Origin: Pseudomonadota bacterium | GTDB taxonomy: Bacteria; Pseudomonadota; Alphaproteobacteria; Rhizobiales; Rhizobiaceae | DNA: 13,376 nucleotides | Assembly: GCA_023435335.1 (NCBI GenBank) | Contig: JAEYRU010000288.1 | Span: 1 to 13,376 of the forward strand | Direction of reading: 5' to 3' | In this document: one piece after another, positions 6,391 to 13,376 of the stretch | Layout of the letters: each line of letters starts with the position of its first letter | How positions within the stretch are numbered: position 1 is the first letter of the stretch | The notes under the pieces: generated by a model | The model's input: only the letters and a program-made list of their open reading frames with translations | Database searches by the model: none | Told to the model about the DNA's origin: nothing | Position numbers and translations under genes: made by a program

Positions 6391-8214
6391 ATGTGCGGTA
6401 TCGTTGGCATTGTCGGCAAGCACCCTGTCGCGCCGCTGATCGTCGATGCGCTTAAGCGCCTCGAGTATCGCGGCTACGATTCGGCCGGCGTCGCCACGAT
6501 CGACCACGGGCATCTGGAGCGCCGCCGCGCCGAAGGAAAGCTGGTCAACCTGGAAAGCCGCCTGAAGGCGGAGCCGCTCGCCGGCACGATCGGCATCGGC
6601 CATACACGTTGGGCCACCCATGGCGTGCCCAACGAGGCCAACGCGCACCCGCATTTCTCACGGGACGTCGCCATCGTGCATAACGGCATCATCGAGAACT
6701 TCGCCGAGTTGCGCGACGAACTGATCGCCGATGGTTTCAAGTTCGCCTCTCAGACCGATACCGAGGTTGTCGCTCATCTCGTGATGCGCGGGCTCGACGA
6801 AGGCCTGCCTCCCGTCGAGGCGGCACATGCGGCGATCAGGCGCCTCGAGGGTGCGTTTGCGCTGGCCATCATGTTCCGCGGCGACGAGGACCTGCTGATC
6901 GGCGCACGCAACGGGCCGCCGCTTGCGGTGGGCCACGGCGAGGGTGAGATGTATCTCGGCTCGGACGCTATTGCGCTCGCCCCCTTTACCGATTCCATCA
7001 CCTACCTCGAGGACGGCGACTGGGCGGTAGTACGGCGCGGTGGAATGCAGATTTACGACGCTACGGGCGCGCAGGTCGAGCGACGCCGGCAGCAATCGGT
7101 CAGCACGAGCTACATGGTCGACAAGGGCAACCACCGCCATTTCATGGAGAAGGAGATCCATGAGCAGCCGGAGGTAATCTCGCATACCCTGGCAAACTAT
7201 CTCGATTTCGCCAGCGGTCGCGTCAACGACTACCCGCTGCCCTTCGACTTCGCCAAGCTCGACCGCCTGGCGGTCGCGGCTTGCGGCACCGCCTATCTGG
7301 CGGGCCTGATCGGAAAATACTGGTTCGAGCGCTATGCGCGCCTGCCGGTCGACATCGATATCGCTTCGGAGTTTCGTTACCGCGAAATGCCGCTGTCGAA
7401 GCAGAGCGCCTCGCTCTTCGTCTCGCAATCGGGCGAGACTGCCGACACGCTCGCCTCGCTGCGCTATTGCCGCAAGGAAGGCATCCCGATCAGCGCGATC
7501 GTCAATGTGCGCGAATCCACGATCGCGCGCGAATCCGACGGCATCTTCCCTACGCTCGCCGGACCTGAGATCGGCGTTGCCTCGACCAAGGCGTTCACCT
7601 GCCAGCTGTCGGCGCTTGCCGCACTCGCGGTACGGGCAGCGGTAGCGCGCGGGCACATGTCGCCCGAGGAGGAGAGGCGGGCCGTGCGCGAACTCTCCGA
7701 AGCCCCGCGCTTCGCCAGGCTCGCGCTGAAGCTCGACGACCAGATCGCCAAAGTCGCGCGCGAACTCTCCCAGGTCCGCCACGTGCTTTATCTCGGGCGC
7801 GACACCAACTACCCGCTTGCCATGGAAGGCGCGCTCAAGCTCAAGGAAATCTCCTACATTCACGCGGAAGGCTACGCGGCCGGCGAACTCAAGCATGGTC
7901 CGATCGCCCTCATCGACGAGTCGATGCCGGTCATCGTGATCGCGCCGCACGACCGCATCTTCGACAAGACCGTCTCCAACATGCAGGAGGTCGCAGCGCG
8001 CGGCGGCAGGATCATCCTGATCACGGACGAGAAGGGAGCGGCTCGCTCCACGGTCGACACGATGGAGACGATCGTGCTGCCGCAGGTGCCGGAATTCATC
8101 GCGCCGATCGTCTACGCCATACCCGTTCAACTGCTCGCTTACCACACAGCGGTGCTCATGGGCACCGACGTCGACCAACCGCGCAATCTGGCAAAGTCGG
8201 TGACCGTCGAATAG
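6391..8214 (+). CDS. glmS: Glutamine-fructose-6-phosphate aminotransferase (isomerizing) GlmS
   Basis: The 607-residue product makes glucosamine-6-phosphate from fructose-6-phosphate and glutamine, the first committed step to UDP-GlcNAc, in the cytosol. It begins MCGIVGIVG, so Met removal exposes the N-terminal cysteine nucleophile of the class II glutaminase domain (about 1-240). That domain also shows YRGYDSAG, GHTRWATHG, HNGIIENF and QTDTE. Two SIS isomerase domains follow: CGTAYLAG and SQSGETADT in the first, then LGRDTNYPLAMEGALKLKE and GELKHGP. The expected catalytic Glu486, His502 and the C-terminal Lys602 (in LAKSVTVE) are present. GAGGGG lies 7 nt before the start. With glmU upstream it forms the amino-sugar pair; glmM is not in the window. 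All key residues are intact. Confidence 0.98.
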   Translation: MCGIVGIVGKHPVAPLIVDALKRLEYRGYDSAGVATIDHGHLERRRAEGKLVNLESRLKAEPLAGTIGIGHTRWATHGVPNEANAHPHFSRDVAIVHNGIIENFAELRDELIADGFKFASQTDTEVVAHLVMRGLDEGLPPVEAAHAAIRRLEGAFALAIMFRGDEDLLIGARNGPPLAVGHGEGEMYLGSDAIALAPFTDSITYLEDGDWAVVRRGGMQIYDATGAQVERRRQQSVSTSYMVDKGNHRHFMEKEIHEQPEVISHTLANYLDFASGRVNDYPLPFDFAKLDRLAVAACGTAYLAGLIGKYWFERYARLPVDIDIASEFRYREMPLSKQSASLFVSQSGETADTLASLRYCRKEGIPISAIVNVRESTIARESDGIFPTLAGPEIGVASTKAFTCQLSALAALAVRAAVARGHMSPEEERRAVRELSEAPRFARLALKLDDQIAKVARELSQVRHVLYLGRDTNYPLAMEGALKLKEISYIHAEGYAAGELKHGPIALIDESMPVIVIAPHDRIFDKTVSNMQEVAARGGRIILITDEKGAARSTVDTMETIVLPQVPEFIAPIVYAIPVQLLAYHTAVLMGTDVDQPRNLAKSVTVE

Positions 8215-8279
8215 GCCGCCTCAACTCCGGCTGAATCGCTATTCAAAAAGCCCGTCTGCTGTCTTATCTTGCGGTGCAA

Positions 8280-8294
8280 CAGGGATATTCCCTG
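8280..8294. promoter_or_regulatory. Operator-like 15-bp dyad before the DUF502 gene
   Basis: CAGGGA-TAT-TCCCTG is a perfect 6-bp inverted repeat around a 3-nt centre, ending 19 nt before ATG 8314; a further ACAGGGG follows one base later. Its size, symmetry and place suit a repressor site or a small mRNA hairpin near the ribosome binding site. No known regulator motif is recognised. Confidence 0.35.
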
Positions 8295-8313
8295 ACAGGG
8301 GCTTGTTCCGGCG

Positions 8314-8997
8314 ATGATGACCCGGTTGCGCAACTACTTCCTGACCGGCTTCGTCGTCACCGCGCCGCTGGCGATAACGGCATATCTAGCCTGGTCCCTT
8401 GTCGGCTGGGTCGACGGCTGGGTCAAACCGTATATTCCGGCCCGCTACAACCCGGATAGCTACCTGCCGTTCGCCGTGCCCGGCTTCGGCCTTATCGTGG
8501 CGCTGGTGCTGATCACGCTGATCGGCTTCCTGACCGCAAACTTCATCGGGCGCACCGTGGTGCATCTCGGCGAATCGATTCTGGACCGAATGCCCCTTGT
8601 GCGAAGCGTCTATCGCGGCCTGAAGCAGATCTTCGAGACGGTCCTTTCCAACAAGGCGGAAACCTTCAACAAGGTCGCCATCATGGAGTATCCCCGCCGG
8701 GGAGCCTGGTCGATCGTGTTCATCTCCAGCGAGCGCAAGAACGAGGTGACGGGGCATCTTGAGCCCAACCTGGGCGACATGATCGCGGTATTCCTGCCTT
8801 CCACGCCCAATCCGACGACCGGCTTCCTGATGTATGTGCCGCGCTCGGACGTCATCGAATTAGCCATGAGCGTCGAGGAGGCGGCGAAGCTGGTCATCTC
8901 CGCCGGTTTGGTCGCGCCGCCGGATACCAAGGCGAAGCTGCGCGAGCTCGCGGCTGCGCAGGAGGCGCAGCAGCCGCCGAGCGCAGCAGCGGAATAG
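8314..8997 (+). CDS. DUF502 family inner-membrane protein
   Basis: The 227-residue product matches the DUF502 family. There are two membrane helices (about residues 8-33 and 54-78, ending in LITLIGFLTANFIGR), then the family segment ILDRMPLVRSVYRGLKQIFETV. A soluble beta-rich part follows (AWSIVFISSERKNEVTG, then IAVFLPSTPNPTTGFLMYVP and SVEEAAKLVISAGL). The last 20 residues are Ala/Gln/Pro-rich and low in complexity. The family has no established biochemical role. ATG 8314 is followed at once by a second ATG (8317); AGGGG lies 12 nt before the first, longer than ideal, so either could be used. It follows glmS by 99 bp on the same strand and may share its transcript. Its stop codon directly touches the stop codon of recG on the other strand. 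Confidence 0.9.
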   Translation: MMTRLRNYFLTGFVVTAPLAITAYLAWSLVGWVDGWVKPYIPARYNPDSYLPFAVPGFGLIVALVLITLIGFLTANFIGRTVVHLGESILDRMPLVRSVYRGLKQIFETVLSNKAETFNKVAIMEYPRRGAWSIVFISSERKNEVTGHLEPNLGDMIAVFLPSTPNPTTGFLMYVPRSDVIELAMSVEEAAKLVISAGLVAPPDTKAKLRELAAAQEAQQPPSAAAE

Positions 8998-11106
8998 TCA
9001 GCCCGAGCGCAGCAGCCGGACCGCTTCGTCCCGTCCGAAGAGGTACAGGAGCATACGAAGCGCCTCGCCACGGGGCGTTTCGAGTTCGGCGTCGCGCTGC
9101 AGGATCAGCCTCGCGTCGTTGCGTGCCGTCTCCAGGAGATCGGAGTGATGCTCCAGCCGCGCGACCTGAAAGCCCGGCACGCCTGACTGCCGCGAACCGA
9201 GCAACTCGCCTTCGCCGCGAAGCTTCAGATCCTCCTCGGCGATCAGGAAGCCGTCCTCCGTCTCGCGCATGACCGACAGCCGGCGTTTGGCAACATCTCC
9301 GAGCGGGCCCTTGTACAGCAGGACGCAACTGGACTCCCTGGAGCCGCGCCCCACGCGGCCGCGCAACTGGTGGAGTTGCGCCAGTCCGAAGCGCTCCGCG
9401 TGCTCGATGACCATGATCGAGGCGTCGGGTACGTCTACCCCGACCTCGATGACCGTCGTCGCGACCAGAATGCGGGTCACACCCTCCTTGAAGTTCTGCA
9501 TGGCGGCGTCCTTGCCCGGCCCAGCCATGCGTCCATGCACCAGCCCGACCAGATCGCCGAAACGCTTGCGCAGCGCGTCGGCGCGCTGTTCGGCGGAGAC
9601 GATGCCTATCAGTTCGGATTCTTCCACCAGGGGGCAGATCCAGTAGACTTTTTGTCCCTCGGCCACGGCGTCGGCGACCCTGTCTATCAGATCCCCGAGC
9701 CGCTCGGTGGGCATGGTCACGGTCCTGATGGGCTTGCGGCCCGGTGGCTTTTCCCTCAGGCGGGACACGTCCATGTCTCCGAAGGCGGTCAGCACCAGCG
9801 TGCGTGGTATCGGCGTCGCCGTCATCACCAGCATGTCCGGGGCGGCCCCCTTGGCGCTCATCGCGAGGCGCTGGTGAACGCCGAAACGGTGCTGCTCATC
9901 GACGACGGCGAGGACAAGGTCAGCGAAACTGACGCTCTCCTGGAAAAGTGCGTGCGTGCCGATCACGATCGAGACGCTTCCGCTGGCGATCTCGGCGAGC
10001 ACGGCCTCGCGCTCGCGCCCCTTCAGCCGACCGGTCAGCAGCGTGGTTCTCAGCCCCGCCTTCCCGGCGAGTGGGGCGATGGTGGCGAAGTGCTGGCGCG
10101 CGAGAATCTCGGTCGGCGCCATCAGGGCCGACTGTCCATCAGCCTCCGCCGCCCGCGCCATTGCGAGCAGCGCCACAACGGTCTTGCCGGAGCCGACGTC
10201 GCCCTGCAGAAGGCGCAGCATCCGCTCCGGCTTTGCGAGGTCGGCGTGGATCTCGTCGATGGCTTCCTTCTGCGCGCCGGTGAGGGAGTAGGGCAGGGCT
10301 TCCATGATCCTGTGCTCTATCCGCCCGTCTCCGACCAGCGGGCGCCCCGCCAGCCGCAGCGTTCGCGCGCGCACCAAGGCCAGCGCCAACTGTCCCGCCA
10401 GCAACTCGTCATAGGCAAGCCGCCTCCACGGCGCGCTCTCCGGCAGCGCATCGACGGGATCCGCCGGACGGTGCAGGCGGCGCAGCGCCTCCCGGAAGGA
10501 CGGAAAGGTCTGTCGCCGCAGAAGTTCGCCGTCGAGCCATTCGGCAAGGTCCGGCACGCGGTCGAGCGCCTGCAGGATCGCTCGATGCAGCACTTTTCCG
10601 GAGAGGCCCGCTGTGAGTGGGTAGACGGGTTCGACCAGCGGCAGCGCATCGACCTCCGCCAAGGGAACCATGTGATCGGGATGCACCATGCTGGGGCGGC
10701 CGTTGAACCATTCCATGCGGCCGCTCACCAGCACCTGCGCGCCGACCGGAAGCGCCTTTTCAAGCCACTCGCGCCGGGCATGGAAGAAGGTCAGCGCCAT
10801 TTCTCCCGTCTCGTCGAATGCGAAGACGCGGTACGGCACGCTCGGCCTGCCCCGAGGCGACGGCTGGTGGCGGTCGATCGTGACGGAAATCGTCACGACG
10901 GCGCCCTCCGGCGCCGCTGCGATCTCCCAGCGTCGGCGGCGGTCGATAACCGCATTTGGCAGCACGAACAGCAGGTCGCCCACGCGCACCTCGCGCCCGG
11001 TTGTGTCGGCGGGCACTACGTTCGACAACAGTCCGGTCACCTTGCTGCCCACTCCATCCAGCGTGGTAGCGGGGGCGAACAGGGGGTCGAGTGGGGCAGG
11101 GCGCAT
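8998..11106 (-). CDS. recG: ATP-dependent DNA helicase RecG
   Basis: The 702-residue product is full length for RecG, the monomeric helicase that reverses stalled replication forks and drives branch migration of Holliday junctions. It starts MRPAPLDPLFAPATTLDGVG, the usual alphaproteobacterial N-terminus leading into the wedge/OB-fold domain. The motor shows Walker A GDVGSGKT (302-309), DEQHRFGV in place of a DExH box (403-410), TATPIPRT (motif III, from 429) and QLRGRVGRG (motif VI, 580-588). The C-terminal RecG part has EEDLKLRGEGELLGSRQSG. ATG 11106 is chosen from the N-terminal homology; upstream in-frame sequence has no family resemblance, and no strong Shine-Dalgarno is seen. It is convergent with DUF502 with no intervening base, and divergent from sdhE-mfd across 89 bp. 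The neighbourhood recG/sdhE-mfd brings two DNA-repair motors side by side. Confidence 0.98.
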   Translation of the reverse strand: MRPAPLDPLFAPATTLDGVGSKVTGLLSNVVPADTTGREVRVGDLLFVLPNAVIDRRRRWEIAAAPEGAVVTISVTIDRHQPSPRGRPSVPYRVFAFDETGEMALTFFHARREWLEKALPVGAQVLVSGRMEWFNGRPSMVHPDHMVPLAEVDALPLVEPVYPLTAGLSGKVLHRAILQALDRVPDLAEWLDGELLRRQTFPSFREALRRLHRPADPVDALPESAPWRRLAYDELLAGQLALALVRARTLRLAGRPLVGDGRIEHRIMEALPYSLTGAQKEAIDEIHADLAKPERMLRLLQGDVGSGKTVVALLAMARAAEADGQSALMAPTEILARQHFATIAPLAGKAGLRTTLLTGRLKGREREAVLAEIASGSVSIVIGTHALFQESVSFADLVLAVVDEQHRFGVHQRLAMSAKGAAPDMLVMTATPIPRTLVLTAFGDMDVSRLREKPPGRKPIRTVTMPTERLGDLIDRVADAVAEGQKVYWICPLVEESELIGIVSAEQRADALRKRFGDLVGLVHGRMAGPGKDAAMQNFKEGVTRILVATTVIEVGVDVPDASIMVIEHAERFGLAQLHQLRGRVGRGSRESSCVLLYKGPLGDVAKRRLSVMRETEDGFLIAEEDLKLRGEGELLGSRQSGVPGFQVARLEHHSDLLETARNDARLILQRDAELETPRGEALRMLLYLFGRDEAVRLLRSG

Positions 11107-11142
11107 GGTGCGACCATAGGCCGAGCCAACCACCGCGCAAGG

Positions 11143-11171
11143 CTGACACAAGCGATCTTCCACGATATAGG
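11143..11171 (+). promoter_or_regulatory. Promoter of sdhE-mfd
   Basis: CTGACA (11143-11148) and TATAGG (11166-11171) are separated by exactly 17 nt; five of six -35 bases and four of six -10 bases match the sigma70 consensus. The predicted start near 11178 leaves a leader of about 18 nt before sdhE. It is the best promoter match I found in the window. Confidence 0.55.
11165..11170 (-). promoter_or_regulatory. Possible -10 box of recG overlapping the sdhE -10 box
   Basis: Read on the minus strand these bases are CTATAT, identical to the -10 form reported for rhizobial housekeeping promoters. Transcription would start near 11158 and give recG a leader of about 50 nt. The expected -35 position 17 nt upstream reads GAATAT, a poor match. 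A second option is TTGCGC with TATGGT 16 nt later (about 11112-11139), but it would start transcription almost at the recG ATG. Confidence 0.25.
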
Positions 11172-11195
11172 CGACGCCGACGAACGGATATTCAG

Positions 11196-11465
11196 ATGAT
11201 CGGCACGCCCGACAAACTCGAGACCCGCCGCCGCAAGGCGCTTTTCCGCTCCTGGCACCGGGGCATGCGCGAGAACGACCTAATTCTGGGCCGCTTTGCC
11301 GACAGGCGGATCGACACCTTGACCGCCACCGAGCTTGAACAATATGAGGCGCTGCTGGAGGTGCCGGACGCGGACCTCCTGAAGTGGGTGACGGGCGAAA
11401 AGCCTGTTCCCGCAGTCTACGATACCGAGCTTTTCCGAGAAATCTCCGCCGGCCGCGGCGCGTGA
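11196..11465 (+). CDS. sdhE: Succinate dehydrogenase FAD assembly factor SdhE (DUF339)
   Basis: The 89-residue product is a typical SdhE/SDHAF2 protein, which helps attach FAD covalently to the flavoprotein subunit SdhA (and FrdA) in the cytosol. The diagnostic pattern is visible: RRRKALFRSWHRGMRENDL, containing the RGxxE motif (R22, G23, E26) that contacts SdhA. LILGRFAD follows, then the helical stretch ELEQYEALLEVPDADLLKWV. The length agrees with the family (about 80-100). ATG 11196 directly precedes the conserved MIGTPDKLETRRRK start; the Shine-Dalgarno is weak (GGAT). A promoter with good spacing lies just upstream. mfd begins 13 bp after the stop, so the two are almost certainly co-transcribed. 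sdh structural genes are not in the window. Confidence 0.95.
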   Translation: MIGTPDKLETRRRKALFRSWHRGMRENDLILGRFADRRIDTLTATELEQYEALLEVPDADLLKWVTGEKPVPAVYDTELFREISAGRGA

Positions 11466-11478
11466 CCGACCGAATTCC

Positions 11479-13376
11479 ATGACGCTGATCCAACCCATCG
11501 GGCTAAAACCCGGCCAGCCGGGCGGCGTTTCCGTCGACGGCGTCGCCGAGGGCTATGAAGCGTTCGCGCTTGTCCAGCTGCAGCGCGAGATCGCGTCTTC
11601 CGGCCCGCTGCTCTTCGTGCTCCGCGACGGCCAGCGCCTGCCGGCCCTGCGCGACGCGCTGGGATTCGTCGCGCCGAGCCTTCCCGTATTGGAGCTTCCG
11701 GGCTGGGATTGCCTGCCCTACGACCGCGTATCTCCCGGCGCGGATGCGGCCGCTCGGAGGCTCGACGCCATGGCCGCCATGGGCGCGCTTCGCAAGGACC
11801 CGCACCCCGCCATCGTGCTCACGAGCGTGAACGCCCTGCTGCAGCGCATGCCCCCGGTCGAGGCGATTGAGGCTCAGGTCTTCTCGGCGCGGCCCGGCAA
11901 CCAGGTCGAAATGAACGCGCTCGTCGCCCGGCTGGAGAGCGCGGGCTTCGAGCGCGTTTCCACCGTGCGCGAAGTCGGGGAGTACGCCGTGCGCGGCGGC
12001 ATCCTGGATCTGTTCGTGCCCGGCGCGCCGGAGCCGCTGCGGCTCGACTTCTTCGGCGACACGCTGGAATCCATCCGCGCCTTCGACGCCGCGACGCAGC
12101 GCACCACCGGGCAGCGGGGCGAAGTTACGCTCAATTCCATGAGCGAGGTCGCACTGAGCCAGGAAGCCGTCAGCCGCTTCCGCCGCAGCTATATCGAGGC
12201 CTTCGGCGCGCCCTCGCGCGACGACGCCCTGTACACTGCCGTAACCGAGGGGCGCCGCTTCGCCGGCATGGAGCATTGGCTGCCCTTTTTCCACGAGCGG
12301 CTGGATACGGTGTTCGACTACCTGCCTGGCGTGCCAGCCGTATTCGATCATCTCGCCAGCGAGGCAATCGCCGAGCGGCACGCGCTCATCCTCGATCACT
12401 ACGAAGCGCGCAGGCAGCAGTCGGCCGCGACAGGTCTGGCGGACGCTGTGCCCTACAAGCCGGTTCCACCGGACTTGCTCTACCTCTCGGCCGAGGATGT
12501 CGCCGCGGCAGCGTCGGCGCATCGCGTCGTCCAGCTTTCCGCCTTCGACCTTCCGGACAACGACGTACGGCCAGTGCGCCACGCCGGTGCGCGGGCGGGT
12601 CGCAGCTTCGCCGAGGAACGCGCCGACCCCAACATCAACATCTTCGACGTCGCTGTCGCCCATATAGCCAGCCAGCGCGGCGACAGGCGCGTGTTGGTGG
12701 CGGGCTGGAGCGAAGGCTCGCTCGACCGCCTCTCCCAGATCCTCGCCGAGCATGATCTCGGGGGCGCTCGAAATGTCGATTCGCTCGACGCGCTGGAAAA
12801 GCTCGGCCCGGAGGAGGTCGGCCTTGCCGTGCTTCCGCTCGAAACCGGCTTCGAGACGAACCGCCTCGTCGTGGTGGCGGAGCAGGACATACTTGGCGAC
12901 CGGCTGATCCGTCGTGCCAAGAAGCGACGCGCTGCCAACTTCATCTCCGAGGTGGCTGGGCTTGCCGCCGGCGACATCGTCGTGCATGCCGACCACGGCA
13001 TCGGCCGCTTCATCGGCCTAAAGACGATCGAGGCGGCCGGCGCTCCGCACGAATGTCTCGAAATCCGCTATGCGGGGGAGGACCGGCTGTTCCTGCCGGT
13101 CGAGAACATCGAGCTTTTGTCGCGCTATGGTTCCGACGCGGCCGAGGCCACGCTCGACAAGCTGGGCGGCGGCGCCTGGCAGTCGCGCAAGGCCCGGCTC
13201 AAGAAGCGCCTGCTCGACATGGCGGCGGGCCTGATCCGCATCGCCGCCGAACGCCAGATGCGCGGCGCCCCGGTGCTCACCCCTTCGGAAGGGCTCTACA
13301 GTGAGTTCGCCGCACGCTTCCCCTACGACGAGACCGAGGACCAGCAAAGCGCCATCGATTCCGTCATTGACGACCT
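11479..13376 (+). CDS. mfd: Transcription-repair coupling factor Mfd, N-terminal part, cut by the window edge
   Basis: From ATG 11479 the frame stays open to the right edge: 632 residues of a protein usually about 1,150-1,170 long. Mfd removes RNA polymerase stalled at DNA lesions and recruits UvrA for nucleotide excision repair. The N-terminal UvrB-like module is recognisable by LELPGWDCLPYDRVSP (from about residue 72), AIVLTSVNALLQRMPP and STVREVGEYAVRGGILDLF. The RNA polymerase-binding CarD-like domain spans about 499-595, with GDIVVHADHGIGRFIGL, ECLEIRYAGEDRLFLPVEN and the KLGGGAWQSRKARLKK helix. The visible part ends at FPYDETEDQ, just before the helicase Walker A, so the motor and UvrA-blocking C-terminus lie outside. 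It has no clear Shine-Dalgarno and sits 13 bp after sdhE, which suggests translational coupling. I read the whole visible frame and found no internal stop or frameshift. Confidence 0.97.
   Translation, partial: MTLIQPIGLKPGQPGGVSVDGVAEGYEAFALVQLQREIASSGPLLFVLRDGQRLPALRDALGFVAPSLPVLELPGWDCLPYDRVSPGADAAARRLDAMAAMGALRKDPHPAIVLTSVNALLQRMPPVEAIEAQVFSARPGNQVEMNALVARLESAGFERVSTVREVGEYAVRGGILDLFVPGAPEPLRLDFFGDTLESIRAFDAATQRTTGQRGEVTLNSMSEVALSQEAVSRFRRSYIEAFGAPSRDDALYTAVTEGRRFAGMEHWLPFFHERLDTVFDYLPGVPAVFDHLASEAIAERHALILDHYEARRQQSAATGLADAVPYKPVPPDLLYLSAEDVAAAASAHRVVQLSAFDLPDNDVRPVRHAGARAGRSFAEERADPNINIFDVAVAHIASQRGDRRVLVAGWSEGSLDRLSQILAEHDLGGARNVDSLDALEKLGPEEVGLAVLPLETGFETNRLVVVAEQDILGDRLIRRAKKRRAANFISEVAGLAAGDIVVHADHGIGRFIGLKTIEAAGAPHECLEIRYAGEDRLFLPVENIELLSRYGSDAAEATLDKLGGGAWQSRKARLKKRLLDMAAGLIRIAAERQMRGAPVLTPSEGLYSEFAARFPYDETEDQQSAIDSVIDD

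Noticed and set aside
6658..8178. 506-codon open frame on the minus strand opposite glmS
   Set aside because: Antisense to intact glmS; the composition follows the complement of GC-rich codons and no domain is seen.
8139..8333. 64-codon minus-strand frame over the glmS end and the following gap
   Set aside because: Most of it is the complement of the conserved GlmS C-terminus. No Shine-Dalgarno and no recognised domain.
9370..11199. 609-codon open frame on the plus strand opposite recG
   Set aside because: It is fully antisense to a perfectly recognisable recG. Its product is rich in Arg, His and Gly with no known domain, as expected from GC-rich third positions. Shadow frame.
11107..11493. 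N-terminal extension of RecG up to 11493
   Set aside because: It runs antisense through sdhE and is unlike any RecG N-terminus; the true start is at 11106.
11503..12996. 497-codon open frame on the minus strand opposite mfd
   Set aside because: Antisense to mfd, which shows its expected domains in the other direction. No motif or signal in the antisense product.

Overview
The window is GC-rich (by eye about 60-65%) with strong G/C third-position bias. The layout and protein sequences point to an alphaproteobacterium, most likely Rhizobiales (Phyllobacteriaceae-like). This placement is inferred from protein style and from gene order: ccdA-glmU-glmS-DUF502 facing recG, with sdhE-mfd divergent from recG. 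It is not a database result.

Left part (about 1-3050, minus strand): a catabolic/transport-like pair. A secreted tripartite-tricarboxylate-transporter (Bug-type) solute-binding protein lies upstream of an MmgE/PrpD-family enzyme that runs off the left edge. No TctA/TctB membrane partners are visible. Next, also on the minus strand, is a short MgtC/SapB-family membrane protein. Divergent from it, on the plus strand, is a PRC-barrel domain protein with a helical N-terminal module of unknown role.

Middle part (about 3800-9000, plus strand): a thiol-disulfide transporter of the CcdA family, then glmU and glmS, which together with GlmM (not in the window) make UDP-GlcNAc for peptidoglycan and lipid A. 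A DUF502 membrane protein follows. I can place plausible sigma70-type promoters before ccdA and glmU, a weaker one before glmS, and an operator-like dyad before the DUF502 gene.

Right part (about 9000-13376): recG (branched-DNA helicase, minus strand) ends directly against the DUF502 stop codon with no base between them. About 90 bp beyond the recG start is the divergent pair sdhE (FAD assembly factor for succinate dehydrogenase) and mfd (transcription-repair coupling factor). mfd is cut by the right edge just before its helicase motor. The recG/sdhE gap holds a good promoter for sdhE-mfd whose -10 box may also serve recG on the other strand.

I see no tRNA, rRNA, insertion sequence, integrase, CRISPR array or phage genes, and no gene-free stretch above 300 bases. 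Two large genes run off the edges, so they have only one end in the window: MmgE/PrpD (left) and mfd (right). Nothing here is convincingly a new defence or mobile system. The most notable points are the orphan Bug-MmgE/PrpD pair, the abutting convergent genes, the shared -10 candidate, and a local composition dip inside glmU.
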